Shown: positions 1 through 9,882 of the stretch, one piece after another
Position numbering within the stretch: the stretch's first letter is position 1
Layout of the letters: every line of letters begins with the position of its first letter
Origin: Deltaproteobacteria bacterium
Lineage (GTDB): Bacteria; Desulfobacterota; Desulfarculia; Adiutricales; Adiutricaceae
Assembly: GCA_031265205.1 (NCBI GenBank)
Contig: JAISCZ010000072.1
Coordinates: 1 to 64,000 of the forward strand
Length of the DNA: 64,000 nt
Reading direction: 5' to 3'
Made by a program: the position numbers and the translations under genes
The notes under the pieces: model-generated
Database searches by the model: none
Told to the model about the DNA's origin: nothing
The model's input: only the letters and a program-made list of their open reading frames with translations

Positions 1-32
1 CTTGATTTTTGCAAAATATTTACTAAAAACTA
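1..32. repeat. Left terminal inverted repeat of the IS
   Basis: The reverse complement of this stretch matches 2056-2087 at 28 of 32 positions without gaps. The shared outer end reads CTTGA. Confidence 0.8.
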
Positions 33-1814
33 GCCCTTTTGAAAGTATTTTTTACACGACCGCCCCCTCTTATTTTTAAGTTCCTTACGCGGATATGTTG
101 GAGCGCAGCCATCAGGAACCTTAATACCGAATTCTTTACAGATATCTAGTTGGTTTCCCACGAACGGAGTAATTAATTTTTCCATATTTGGTTGCTCAAT
201 ACAACGGATCGGTCTCATCGCGTCTAGAATAGCCAGAGACGAAGGAAAAAGCTTTTTCAGTTCTGTGCTTTTCCAGATATGGCGAACATAGGACCCAAGT
301 ATGAGGGATACAAACAGAATAAATAGGCGTCCAGTTTTCCCATCTTCAGACGAATTTCTTTGCCTATCAGAACCCATTTGATCTTTCATCTGTTGAAAAT
401 ATTTTTCTTGTTCATCTCTCAGGTGGTAAGTATGGTAGGTTTTCATGGCATCAAAATCAATACCATGGGTCATAATTGAGAAAAAGCCTGATGCTTTAAT
501 GGCTTTCGAGACTTTCTGCTTATCAATATCAAAAGATTCGATTGTCCTCGTTTTTGGATTAATGGTGACCGTATAATAACAAAATTCATTTTTTATGGTT
601 CTAGCATCAACTTCGGTTTTATTTTTAAACAGTTCATTGAGTTCATCTTCTTGGTTGGACTTCTCTTTATCCAATACTAGCTGATCTTTGGCTCTGTTAA
701 AAGAGTTAAAAAAGAGATTTAATTTTAACTTGTTGGATGACTTTATAGTCGAATCTGCTCCTTTTATTTCATGATCGATATCATATTGTTTGTAATAAAT
801 GTCAGTATCATGATCTACCTTCATTGTTTCCGGGCGGGTCCCAATATCACCCAACTCCATTATAATATTTGCAACTTCTTTATTGCTGGTCTTAGTACAC
901 ATGACTATAGATTGGCCACGTAAGATAAATTTATTAAGATTGTTCACCGTTTCATATCCGCGATCAGTAACTAAAACTAGATCTTTAAATCCAGCCTGTT
1001 CCAGATCTTTAAGAATGATATCAAGGCTTCGTGCGTCATTCATATTACCAGGGAATGTTCTATAATATACAGGCATATGGCTTGAAAGCGTGTATACAAC
1101 AACCTCCATGGTTTGTTTTAGAGGCAACATATCTTTATTTTTGCCCCATCGGATATCTACGAGGCAATCCCCATATGCAGATCTGGTAGTTGAATCGATA
1201 GCACAAAGTTCATCTATTTCAAGCCTTGCAGCACGAAGCCCGAGAAGCTCTATACGATGTTGCTCAGTAATATATTGAGTGATCCTCGTGACAATATAAG
1301 GTGTCAGCCTTCTCTGGGAAGGAGCCTTGACAATTTCTTGCCAATCGGCAATCCTATTGTAGTTGAATTGTGTAAGGTAAGGGAAGATTGCGAGAGTGAC
1401 GATGTCATCAACAATCTCGTAATTATTGTCAAAAACCGTTAGAAGGTCTTGGCGGATACCTGTAATATTGGCAATATTTTCCAATAACCATACATCACCG
1501 TACAAACGATTCATGCAATTTGAACAAAAATTTGGCCATTCGTGATTTTTAAGGCCGGTGAATTTTTCAGCTAAGCTCATATCCCAATTATCTGGAAAAA
1601 TGAGTTTGGCTCTCTCTTCAGGTGTTGCCTCGTAAAATGGTGAATTTGGCGTAAATTTTAAATTTTCATCAAGAGTGCCCCAGTGGACGTGCCTGTATTT
1701 TTTTACCCCGGTCAATGGGTCTAGAATCGGAGGCTGTGTGCTGGCGTACGTATGCCCGTTTGAGGTATGCGTCTTGATTCGGAACTGGGCGTTTGGATCA
1801 ACTGGTCTGGCCAT
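30..1814 (-). CDS. IS4-family (IS1634-like) transposase
   Basis: DDE transposase of 594 residues that would cut and move the surrounding element. The first acidic residue lies in AIDSTTRSAYG, the second in LVTDRGYE. The C-terminal part has the IS4 signature Y-(2)-R-(3)-E-(6)-K in YHLRDEQEKYFQQMK, which fixes the third catalytic residue. The length fits the larger IS1634/ISNCY-like members of the IS4 superfamily rather than short IS4 enzymes. The stop lies inside the left terminal repeat. The frame is complete, and the gene is more AT-rich than the GC-rich core genes nearby, which suggests acquisition from elsewhere. Confidence 0.9.
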   Translation of the reverse strand: MARPVDPNAQFRIKTHTSNGHTYASTQPPILDPLTGVKKYRHVHWGTLDENLKFTPNSPFYEATPEERAKLIFPDNWDMSLAEKFTGLKNHEWPNFCSNCMNRLYGDVWLLENIANITGIRQDLLTVFDNNYEIVDDIVTLAIFPYLTQFNYNRIADWQEIVKAPSQRRLTPYIVTRITQYITEQHRIELLGLRAARLEIDELCAIDSTTRSAYGDCLVDIRWGKNKDMLPLKQTMEVVVYTLSSHMPVYYRTFPGNMNDARSLDIILKDLEQAGFKDLVLVTDRGYETVNNLNKFILRGQSIVMCTKTSNKEVANIIMELGDIGTRPETMKVDHDTDIYYKQYDIDHEIKGADSTIKSSNKLKLNLFFNSFNRAKDQLVLDKEKSNQEDELNELFKNKTEVDARTIKNEFCYYTVTINPKTRTIESFDIDKQKVSKAIKASGFFSIMTHGIDFDAMKTYHTYHLRDEQEKYFQQMKDQMGSDRQRNSSEDGKTGRLFILFVSLILGSYVRHIWKSTELKKLFPSSLAILDAMRPIRCIEQPNMEKLITPFVGNQLDICKEFGIKVPDGCAPTYPRKELKNKRGRSCKKYFQKG

Positions 1815-2055
1815 TTGGTCATCCTATCAGATTTCTTGTAAAAGTTTACTGCAATCGAATAGAAAAAGCAAGCTAATGGTTGATAAAGCAGAAATAAAAC
1901 GATGCCTTCTTTAATGGGGAGACTCTGCTCCAACAAATTGACCAATAATTGCTTTGGCATGCCATATATAGTAGATTTTATCAACTCGCTATTCCGACAA
2001 TGAATTGTTACTCCCGTTTATTCTCAAAATATGGGTATTGGCAGTCGATAAAATA

Positions 2056-2087
2056 TAGTTTTTAGTAAAATTTTAGCAAAATTCAAG
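2056..2087. repeat. Right terminal inverted repeat of the IS
   Basis: Pairs with 1-32 (28 of 32 positions) and lies upstream of the transposase start, marking the right boundary of the element. Confidence 0.8.
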
Positions 2088-4329
2088 TATCTTTGCGTAA
2101 TTGCTCGAAATCATCGTATCCAAGCGGGATATTTTTCATGCGTTCCATTATTTACTCTCGCCTCATTTTTCCGGTCAAATTTGGGAAAGCGCCATCCACG
2201 CCGCGAACGCGCGTCAAAAAAATCGCTTCTAACCTTTAAATTATACAAAATAACGCGCGCTCTATGTCAAATTCTATGATTGAATTACTATTTAGACAAA
2301 TTTTCTCCTCGCTATGCCCCGGACGCCCGCGCGAGCCGAGCGCGGTCCCTCAAATGATTTTTTTATCCGGCGCCGCTTTTTTCGCCCCTTGTTCCCCTGT
2401 TCCTTGGGGCGCCACGGAACCGAAACTTCCAGCGGAGAGATCTGCGCGCGTTATTTCCCGCGAAATAGCGCCCGCGAGCCCATTGAAGAGCGCCTCGCGC
2501 GCGAGCGGGGCCTCTTTCGCGACCCACCCGCCCTTTTCCTCCCCATGGGAACTATGGGATAAAGGGCGAAACGGCCAAAGGGATTTTAGGGGCTCCCGGC
2601 CACCGCGCCGCTGGCGACCGGAAGCCCCCGGCCAGGCTCCTCCAAACGGAAACGTCTCCCGACCAACGTATCCTCGCGCCCCTCTTCACGCCATTTACGG
2701 TTGATGAGCCCCGCCGCGCCGGACCCCAGCGACCCATCCGCCACCGGCCTAGCTCCGCCGCCCCTTTGAGACCCAATGACGCGCCCCCGCTCCCCCGACT
2801 CCTTTGGGCGCCCTCTCCCCAATCCGGCGTTCTAGCCCTCCAATCCACTTAAATCCAGGCTAATTCCTCCCCTTTCCACGCCCGCGCGGCCAACCCCTCC
2901 GGTCGAAGGCCGGCCCGGCGAATAGCGCTTTAAAAAGAGTTTTTTTTAGGCTATTATTGCCCGCGCTCGCGAAATCGTTAAAAAAGAGCGTTAATTTCCC
3001 CTAAGGACTTTTAAATGTCCCTCACATTCCCCAAAAAAATATCTATTTTTTTATTCCCCACGAAATCCTCGGCCCGCCGCTCCCGCTAAAATATAATTTT
3101 TAGGGCGCGTCTTCTCTTTTTTTAAAAATATTGTTTTTCCCCGCGCGACTCTCGCCTTTATTTTTTCGCTAATCGCCCGCCCCTCAATTTTTCACTTAAC
3201 CATATTTAGCGATTTATCTTTATTTTTTTCTATATTTCGCGCTTTATTTTTCTTCTTTTTTTTTCTTAATATCGCTCTTTTTTTCCGTAAATTTGCCGTT
3301 TTTTTATTCGCTTTTTTTTAATGGATTTCGCGGCCCTTTATTATATATTTTTTAAGTCTTTTATTTTTTCTTTTATTACCGTTTATTTACGTTAATTTTT
3401 TATCATCCTTTTTTTTCGCGTTTATTTCTCTTTTTTCTCCGCTTTTTCTCTTATTTTTTCAATTTATGGCAATTTTTATTTTTTTATTTAGCTTATTATT
3501 TGATAAGAGCGCAAAAAGTCCCGGAACTGACAATCGGTCATTTCTTAATGCCAAATAAAGACTGCTAATTAGGAAAATATACCATATAAGGTATCTTTGT
3601 CCGTCTGGCTACTTCGATGAAGCGTTTTTGCGCTTTCATCATTATTTGTTTTTATTTTCTTTTTCCCTCTCCTTTTTTTATTTTATTTTTCCGCCGAGGG
3701 CTCTCTCGGCCATCCAAAATAAACGCCTATTTAATTTCTCGTCACGAAAATATCTTTTTTTCCCCCGCTTAAATCCTAATTTTTTCCCTATTTATTTCCT
3801 TATTTTAAATTATCCCCGAAAATGCTAAAATAATTCCCTACCCCGGGAGAGCCTTTCCAAAGCCCCGGGGTCTCTTTCCGCGCCCCTCTAGGGGGAAAGC
3901 GCCCCGGGCCCGGCCCGCGGCGCTCCTCGGGGGCCCCGGGCTTACCCGCGTAATTCCTCTATTTCCTAAAGATAACCCCATAAATTAATTCTTTTTCGCT
4001 CTCGCCTCACTCTCGTCGCACGCGGCGCGGCGCCCTCGCGGCCGCTTTCGCCTTTATCTTCGCGAGCCCTTTCGCCGCGCTTTTTCGCCAATCGCCTCTT
4101 TTGGCCCCAAAACGGCCCCCTGGGGGATCCCACGCGCCAGGGCGCCGCGCGGCGAGCCCCCTTCGGGCCTTTTTTCCTTTCGCCCCGAGCCTCCACTCGG
4201 CCCTCGCGAAAGTCCCTTTCCCAAACTTTAAGGAAGGGCTTTCGCCCGCCGCCCAGAGGGGTTCCCATCCGCTGGCATTTCGCCCCACGCCCTGGCTTTT
4301 TCCTTGGGTTACGGTCTTTTTGGGTTTTT
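2088..4329. other. Gene-free spacer with strong pyrimidine skew
   Basis: No reading frame here resembles a protein. 2300-2900 is GC-rich; 2930-3830 is dominated by T and C on the plus strand with repeated short T-tracts; 3840-4300 is again GC-rich. The open frames look like by-products of base composition. The spacer lies directly upstream of the giant synthase operon and should hold its promoter, but I could not pick a convincing -35/-10 pair. Confidence 0.6.
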
Positions 4330-7300
4330 ATGAGCGCGCAACTTTCTTCCTCTTTCAGTCTCTCCGCCAACGAAAAAAAAGCGGCCGTCGCCGTCATCGG
4401 CCTCGGGGCCCTCTTTCCCGGAAGGCCGGGACTCGCCGGCTTCTGGTCCGTCGTCAAAAACGGCCTGGACGCCATGACCCCCATTCCCCCGGACCGTTTC
4501 GCGGTCAAAGACTACTACGACCCCGACCCCAAAGCCAAAGACAAAATTTACGCCCAAAGGGGCGCTTTTTTAAGCCGGGTGCCCTTTGAGCCCCTCAAAT
4601 ACGGGGTTAGCCCCCGGGACATGGAGTCCATCGACGCGACCCAACTTTTGGGGCTCCTGGTCGCCGACTGGGCCCTCTCCGACAGCGGCTACCCAGCGGA
4701 CAAGGCCGACCATAGCCGCACCGCCGTCATCTTGGGGGTGACCGGCGCCCTCAAAATGGTGGTCTCTTTGGGCTCCAGGCTCGCGCGTCCCCAGCTCGAA
4801 AGGGCCTTAGGCGAGACGGGGGTCGACGGCAAAACGGCCCGCGAGGTTATCGAGCGCTTCCTCGCCTCCTTCACCCCCTGGACCGAGACCTCCTTCCCCG
4901 GGCTTCTGGGGAACGTGACCGCGGGGAGAATCGCCTCCCGCCTCAATCTCGGGGGCTCCAACATGGTGGTGGACGCGGCCTGCGCGAGTTCCTTGGCCGC
5001 CGTCCATCAATCCATCTTAGAGTTGCGGACCGGACGCGCCGACCTCGTGGTCACCGGGGGCATGGACACCTTCAGCGATCCTTTTATGTACGCCTGCTTC
5101 TCCAAGACCCCGGCCCTCTCCCGCGCGGGGGAGGTCCGCTCCTTTGACGCCAAAGGCGACGGGACCATGCTCGGGGAGGGCCTGGGAGCGCTCATTTTAA
5201 AACGCCTCGAGGACGCCGAAAACGACCATAACCGGATCTACGCGATTATCCGGGGCAGCGGCGCGGCCTCCGACGGCCGGGGGACGGCCATCTTCGCGCC
5301 CAGCCCCCAGGGCCAGAAAAGGGCCCTGGAGGCGGCCTTCCGGGAGGCGGGATTCAGCCCCGCCACCGTGGAGCTCTTAGAGGCCCACGGGACCGGCACG
5401 GCCGTGGGCGACGCCGCGGAACTCTCGGCCCTCAGCTCCTTTTTCGGGGAGGGGGAAAACCCGGGACGCCCCTGGTGCGCCTTAGGCTCCGTCAAGTCCC
5501 AAATCGGCCACGCCAAGGCCGCCGCCGGGGCGGCGGGCCTCATTAAGGCGGTCCTCGCCCTCCACTACAAAGTCCTCCCGCCCACCATCAACGTCCAGGA
5601 GCCCTTGGCGCCCCTCAAGGAAGAGTCCTGCCCCTTCTACCTCAACGACGAGGCCCGCCCCTGGCTGGCCTCCCCCGCGAGTCCCCGCCGGGCCGGGGTC
5701 TCGGCCTTCGGCTTTGGAGGGAGCAATTTCCATTGCCTTTTGGAGGAGGCCGGGGAGATCAAGATCCCCTTCGAGACCGGGGTCCACCTCCTGCCCTTCT
5801 CCGGGGACTCGCTCGCGGGCATTCTGGAAGACATCCGGGACTTGACGGAGGAAGCCCACCTCGCCGTGCCCTCCGAGGCCCTCGAGGACGAAAAGTTCAC
5901 CGCCGACTATTTCAGCCAGGCCCTGGACTACCACCTGCGCCCCCGCCTCTCCAATTTCCGGGCCGACGCCGCGGCCCAGCTCTTTCTGGCCTTCCCGGCG
6001 GAAAAGGGCCGGGAATTTCTCGCCTCCCTCCCCGAAACCCTTTCCGCCTTCGCCTCCGGGAGCGAAACTTTCTCCCTCCCCGACGGCGTCTTTCTGGGGA
6101 AAGCCGCGGCTCCCCAAGATCTCCTCTACTACGTCCCGGGCGCCTTCAATCTCGCGCCGCGGACGGGCCTGGATTTGAGCCTCAACTTTTCCCATTTCCA
6201 GATGATCCTCGATCTCTTCGCCCAGAGCGCGGAGGGCTCCCCCCTAGGCCTTCTCCTCTACCCGCCGGCCCACGCCCCGGCCTCTCTTTCCCGCGCCTGG
6301 GCCCAAGAGCTCCAAGCCCTTCCCAGCCGCTACTTTTTGGAGCCGGCCCTCGCCATCGCCCTTTCCGAACTCTACTCTTTCTTCGGGCTCTCCTTCGCCC
6401 AAACCTCCGGCCGGGGCCCGGGGCTCCTCGCCGCCCTCGTCATCGCGGGCTGGCTCCCCTTAAAAGAGGCCATCAAAACCTTAGGGAGCCTCACCGCCCC
6501 CCAGGGCGCGCCGCCCCTCGCCGAGGCCCTCGCCTCTCTCCCCCTCGCCGCCCCCCAAGTAGCGAGCCAGCCCGCCCTCCTGGATCCCCAGGGGGAACCC
6601 TTCCAGGGCCCCGCGGAGATCTTGGAACTCCTCCTGAAGGATCTGGAAACCCTCCAAAAAGGCCCGGAAGGGGACGCGCCCCTCTTTCCCCAGGAAACGG
6701 AGGGCCTCTTCCCGCGCGCCCAGGTCCTCTACGCCGGCGGCGGTCGGGCCCACGACCTCTCCCTCAATTCCGACGGCAGGATCCTCCCCGCCCCCCAAAA
6801 CCCCTTGGAACTCGCCCAAAACCTCGCCCTTTTGGCCTCCCAGGGGCGCCCCGTGGCCTTTAAAAACTGGGCCTATTTTACCTTTCCCCCCTCCAAGCCC
6901 ACCGGCCACTTTGTCTACCTCTCCGGCGCGAACCTCTTTACCCCGCCCCCAAGCCTCCCCCCCCGCGCCCCCGCGCCGGAAGAGGGCGTCTCCCCTTCCT
7001 TGGCGAAGAAGCTGGAGGAACTGCGGGAAACCCAAACGCGAACCTTGGCGGAGCTCGGGGCCCTCGCGGAAACCGTGCGGCGCCTGGCGGAGTTCCCCGC
7101 CAAGGCTCCCGCCGCGCCCCCCGCCCGTCCCGTCGGCGAGAACCCGCCGCCCTCTTCCGCCCCACGCGCGCCCGCCCCAAGCCTTGGCTTGAGCGCCACT
7201 CCCTGGGAAATCACGCGCGACTTAATCGCCCGCGAAACGGGTTACCCCACGGCCTCCCTGCGCCCCGACTTGGAGCTCGAAAACGATTTGGGCCTCGATT

Positions 7301-9882
7301 CCATCAAAAGGGTCGAGATCCTCTCGGAACTGAGTTCCCTCCTCCCCGGGCCCGCGACCTTCGACGCCAATGTCCGAACCTTGGCGGACGTCGCCGCGGA
7401 ACTGGAAAAGGCCCTCGCCCGCGCTTCCAGCCCGCCCGCGGCGCTCGCCGCGCCCCGGCTGGCGCCCCCGCCGCCCCCCGCGCCCGCTCCCTTTCGCGCC
7501 GCTTCCCCGCCTGACGGGGACCTTCCCGCCACGATTTTGGCGGTGATCGCCCGGGAAACCGGCTATCCCGCCTCCAGCCTCTCGCCGGATCTCTCCCTGG
7601 AGGGGGATTTGGGCCTCGACAGCATTAAGAAAGTGGAGATCCTCTCGGCCATCTGCGAAACGGTCCCCTCCCTTGAGCCCGCCTCCCTTTCCCGGGCCGA
7701 GACCATCGGCGATCTCTTGAGCCATAAACCCGCGCCAACGGTCGCCACGAGCCCCGCGCCAAGGGCGCCCGCCGCCTTCCGGCCCGCTCCGCGAGGCCAA
7801 ACACTCCAAGGGCGCTCCCTCCAAGGCCCCGCGCCCGCCCTTCCCCCCGCCTCCAGCGGGGCCGCGGGACCCTTCGTCATCCGGGTGATCTCCCGCGAGA
7901 CGGGTTTCCCCGAGGGAGTCCTCGCCCCCGCCATGAACCTGGAAAACGATTTGGGCCTCGATTCCATCAAAAAAGTCGAAATCCTCTCCCTGCTCGCCGA
8001 AGAGGCGGGAGGCCTCCCCCCCGACGGCCACGCCGCCCTGACCCAAGCCCAAACCCTCGGGGAATGGCTGTCTTTTTTTGAGCCCCAAGGCGGCCTCCCC
8101 GCCGCCCGGGAAGAAAGCGCCGCGCGCTCGCGCGCGGAGGCCTTCCCCTCCTCTCCCGCCGCCTTCGCCGCGGCGCCTCCCCCGAACGCGCCCTTAGTCT
8201 GGACCGCCGCCGGCGGCGAGGGCGCCTCCTTCGGAGGCGCCGCCCGCCGGGCGCGCGGCGCCCCCACCCAAGGCCAGGCCCTCCTCCGGAACGCCGTCGC
8301 GGCCTCGGCCCGCGCGGAAGACCCCTTTGACGCGCGCGCGCTCGCCGCCGTCCCCTGGCCCGAAGACCAGAGCGCCTTGGAAGTTAGCCCCCAGGCCTTC
8401 GAAATTACCCCGGTTCCCTTGGAGCTCGCGCCCTTCGACCCGACGGGCCTGGGGCCCATCGTCATCGTGGGCTCCGACGCCCTCTCCCGCGACTTGGAGG
8501 AAACCCTCCGCTCGCGCGGCCTGGAAGTCCGACGCTCCGCCTGGGGACGGGATTGGGCGGACGCGGAGGGTCTTTCGGGAGTCTCTCTGATTTTAGTCTG
8601 GCCGGGCCCCGACCGGGATCCGGGCCTCGCCGTCCAGGCCCTCCAAATCCTCCAACGTCTGGAGGGAAACCTTCGTAGCGTCACGGGCCTCGTTTTTCTG
8701 GGGGGAACCTTCGCCTTTCCCCAAGAAGGGCGGGAGGCTGGATCTTTAGGCAATTCCGCCTCCGCCGCCCTTTCGGGGCTCGTCAAATGCGCGGCGCGGG
8801 AGTGGCCGGACGTCTTAGCCAGAATCGTCGATCTCCCCCTCGCGGCCTACGAGACGCCCCTCCCGAGCCTTAAGGAGTCCCTTTTAAGGGCCCTCTTCGG
8901 GCCCGGCCCCTTGGAAATCGGCCTCCCCGCGGCCGAGCGGGCGCGCGCGCTCTCCTTAAAGCCCTATCGCCCCTCCCCGGCGCCCCAAGGGGCTTTTCCC
9001 CTCGCGGAGGGCGACGCCGTCCTCGTCACGGGCGGGGGCCGCGGGGTGACCGCGGCCATCTTAAAAGAACTCGCCCGCCGCGCCCGTCCCCGCCTCATTA
9101 TTTTGGGGCGCACCCCCTTAGGGCCCCCCGAGCCCTCCTGGCTCGCGTCCTTAAATTCGGAGAGCGAAATATACGCGGCCTTCCACGAGGCCTTCCACGC
9201 GACCTTAAGCCCCAAGGAGCTCGCCGCCCGCGCCAAGCTGGCCCTCGCGGCCCGCGAATTGCGCCTCAACCTCAAGGCTTTCCGGGACCTGGGCGCGGAG
9301 GCCGAGTACCTTTCCGGGGACTTCGGGGACCTCGCCGTGGCCGAGGAGACCTGCCGGCGCGTCCGGGCCCGCTACGGCCCCATCCGCGGCTTTATCCATG
9401 GGGCCGGCGTCCTGCGGGATCACCCCCTGAAGGGCAAAAAGAGCGAGGATTTCGCCCTGGTCCACCAAACCAAGGCCGCCCTCGCCGCCGCTATCTTGGG
9501 CGCGCTCGAGGGCGATCCCCTGCGCCTCATTCTTTTCATGAGCTCGCTCACCGCGCGCCTGGGGCGCGCGGGCCAGGCCGATTACGCCGCCGGCAACGAA
9601 ACGCTCAACAAAATGGCCTGGGAAGAGGCCCGCGCCCGCCCCGAGGCCGTGGTCGCCTCCGTGGGCTGGGGACCCTGGGCGGGGGGCATGGTCACGGACT
9701 CCCTGGCGCGCCAGTTCGCCGCCGAAAAAATCGGCCTCATTCCCCTGCGGGCCGGGGCCCTCGCCCTCATGGACTATATCGCCGCGGGGCCCGTTCTCCC
9801 CAGCGAGCTTCTGGCGGTGGGGGGCGACAGCGACCACGCGGCTTTAATTGAGGCCCAGGAACTTTCCCGAGGAGGCCTATGA
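4330..9882 (+). CDS. PfaA-like lipid/polyketide synthase subunit: KS-(dead AT)-ACP3-KR
   Basis: Multidomain iterative synthase subunit of the PUFA-synthase (secondary lipid) type, 1850 residues. Domains in order: ketosynthase (about 15-470) with catalytic Cys218 in VDAACASS, EAHGTGT and KSQIGHAKAAAG; an acyltransferase-like fold (about 480-880) in which the usual GHSLGE is GRGPGL at 694-699, so the serine position is Gly696; a short coiled linker; three carrier domains, each with LGLDSIK and phosphopantetheine serines at 991, 1098 and 1212; and a ketoreductase (about 1560-1830) with TGGGRG and the SS/Tyr1752/Asn set in YAAGNE. It resembles PfaA/Pfa2 but is shorter than usual, with only three carriers. 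The stop overlaps the next gene's start as ATGA, indicating translational coupling. No strong ribosome site precedes ATG 4330. Product unknown; long-chain or branched secondary lipids are possible. Confidence 0.88.
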   Translation: MSAQLSSSFSLSANEKKAAVAVIGLGALFPGRPGLAGFWSVVKNGLDAMTPIPPDRFAVKDYYDPDPKAKDKIYAQRGAFLSRVPFEPLKYGVSPRDMESIDATQLLGLLVADWALSDSGYPADKADHSRTAVILGVTGALKMVVSLGSRLARPQLERALGETGVDGKTAREVIERFLASFTPWTETSFPGLLGNVTAGRIASRLNLGGSNMVVDAACASSLAAVHQSILELRTGRADLVVTGGMDTFSDPFMYACFSKTPALSRAGEVRSFDAKGDGTMLGEGLGALILKRLEDAENDHNRIYAIIRGSGAASDGRGTAIFAPSPQGQKRALEAAFREAGFSPATVELLEAHGTGTAVGDAAELSALSSFFGEGENPGRPWCALGSVKSQIGHAKAAAGAAGLIKAVLALHYKVLPPTINVQEPLAPLKEESCPFYLNDEARPWLASPASPRRAGVSAFGFGGSNFHCLLEEAGEIKIPFETGVHLLPFSGDSLAGILEDIRDLTEEAHLAVPSEALEDEKFTADYFSQALDYHLRPRLSNFRADAAAQLFLAFPAEKGREFLASLPETLSAFASGSETFSLPDGVFLGKAAAPQDLLYYVPGAFNLAPRTGLDLSLNFSHFQMILDLFAQSAEGSPLGLLLYPPAHAPASLSRAWAQELQALPSRYFLEPALAIALSELYSFFGLSFAQTSGRGPGLLAALVIAGWLPLKEAIKTLGSLTAPQGAPPLAEALASLPLAAPQVASQPALLDPQGEPFQGPAEILELLLKDLETLQKGPEGDAPLFPQETEGLFPRAQVLYAGGGRAHDLSLNSDGRILPAPQNPLELAQNLALLASQGRPVAFKNWAYFTFPPSKPTGHFVYLSGANLFTPPPSLPPRAPAPEEGVSPSLAKKLEELRETQTRTLAELGALAETVRRLAEFPAKAPAAPPARPVGENPPPSSAPRAPAPSLGLSATPWEITRDLIARETGYPTASLRPDLELENDLGLDSIKRVEILSELSSLLPGPATFDANVRTLADVAAELEKALARASSPPAALAAPRLAPPPPPAPAPFRAASPPDGDLPATILAVIARETGYPASSLSPDLSLEGDLGLDSIKKVEILSAICETVPSLEPASLSRAETIGDLLSHKPAPTVATSPAPRAPAAFRPAPRGQTLQGRSLQGPAPALPPASSGAAGPFVIRVISRETGFPEGVLAPAMNLENDLGLDSIKKVEILSLLAEEAGGLPPDGHAALTQAQTLGEWLSFFEPQGGLPAAREESAARSRAEAFPSSPAAFAAAPPPNAPLVWTAAGGEGASFGGAARRARGAPTQGQALLRNAVAASARAEDPFDARALAAVPWPEDQSALEVSPQAFEITPVPLELAPFDPTGLGPIVIVGSDALSRDLEETLRSRGLEVRRSAWGRDWADAEGLSGVSLILVWPGPDRDPGLAVQALQILQRLEGNLRSVTGLVFLGGTFAFPQEGREAGSLGNSASAALSGLVKCAAREWPDVLARIVDLPLAAYETPLPSLKESLLRALFGPGPLEIGLPAAERARALSLKPYRPSPAPQGAFPLAEGDAVLVTGGGRGVTAAILKELARRARPRLIILGRTPLGPPEPSWLASLNSESEIYAAFHEAFHATLSPKELAARAKLALAARELRLNLKAFRDLGAEAEYLSGDFGDLAVAEETCRRVRARYGPIRGFIHGAGVLRDHPLKGKKSEDFALVHQTKAALAAAILGALEGDPLRLILFMSSLTARLGRAGQADYAAGNETLNKMAWEEARARPEAVVASVGWGPWAGGMVTDSLARQFAAEKIGLIPLRAGALALMDYIAAGPVLPSELLAVGGDSDHAALIEAQELSRGGL

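Larger units (their letters stand above)
1..2087 (-). mobile_element. IS4/IS1634-like insertion sequence
   Basis: The element is bounded by imperfect terminal inverted repeats at 1-32 and 2056-2087 (28 of 32 positions match after reverse complementing) and carries one long transposase gene. The window begins at the outer end of the left repeat, so the true end could lie a few bases further left and no target duplication can be checked. A leader of about 240 bp separates the right repeat from the transposase start. The transposase frame is intact, so the copy may still be active. Confidence 0.85.

Noticed and set aside
2264-2848. Overlapping open frames on both strands
   Set aside because: High-GC, Arg/Pro-rich frames without ribosome sites or family resemblance; they mirror one another on opposite strands.
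4007-4589. Minus-strand frames near the synthase start
   Set aside because: They overlap the well-supported KS gene and are composed of Arg/Gly/Ala, as expected from antisense of GC-rich codons.
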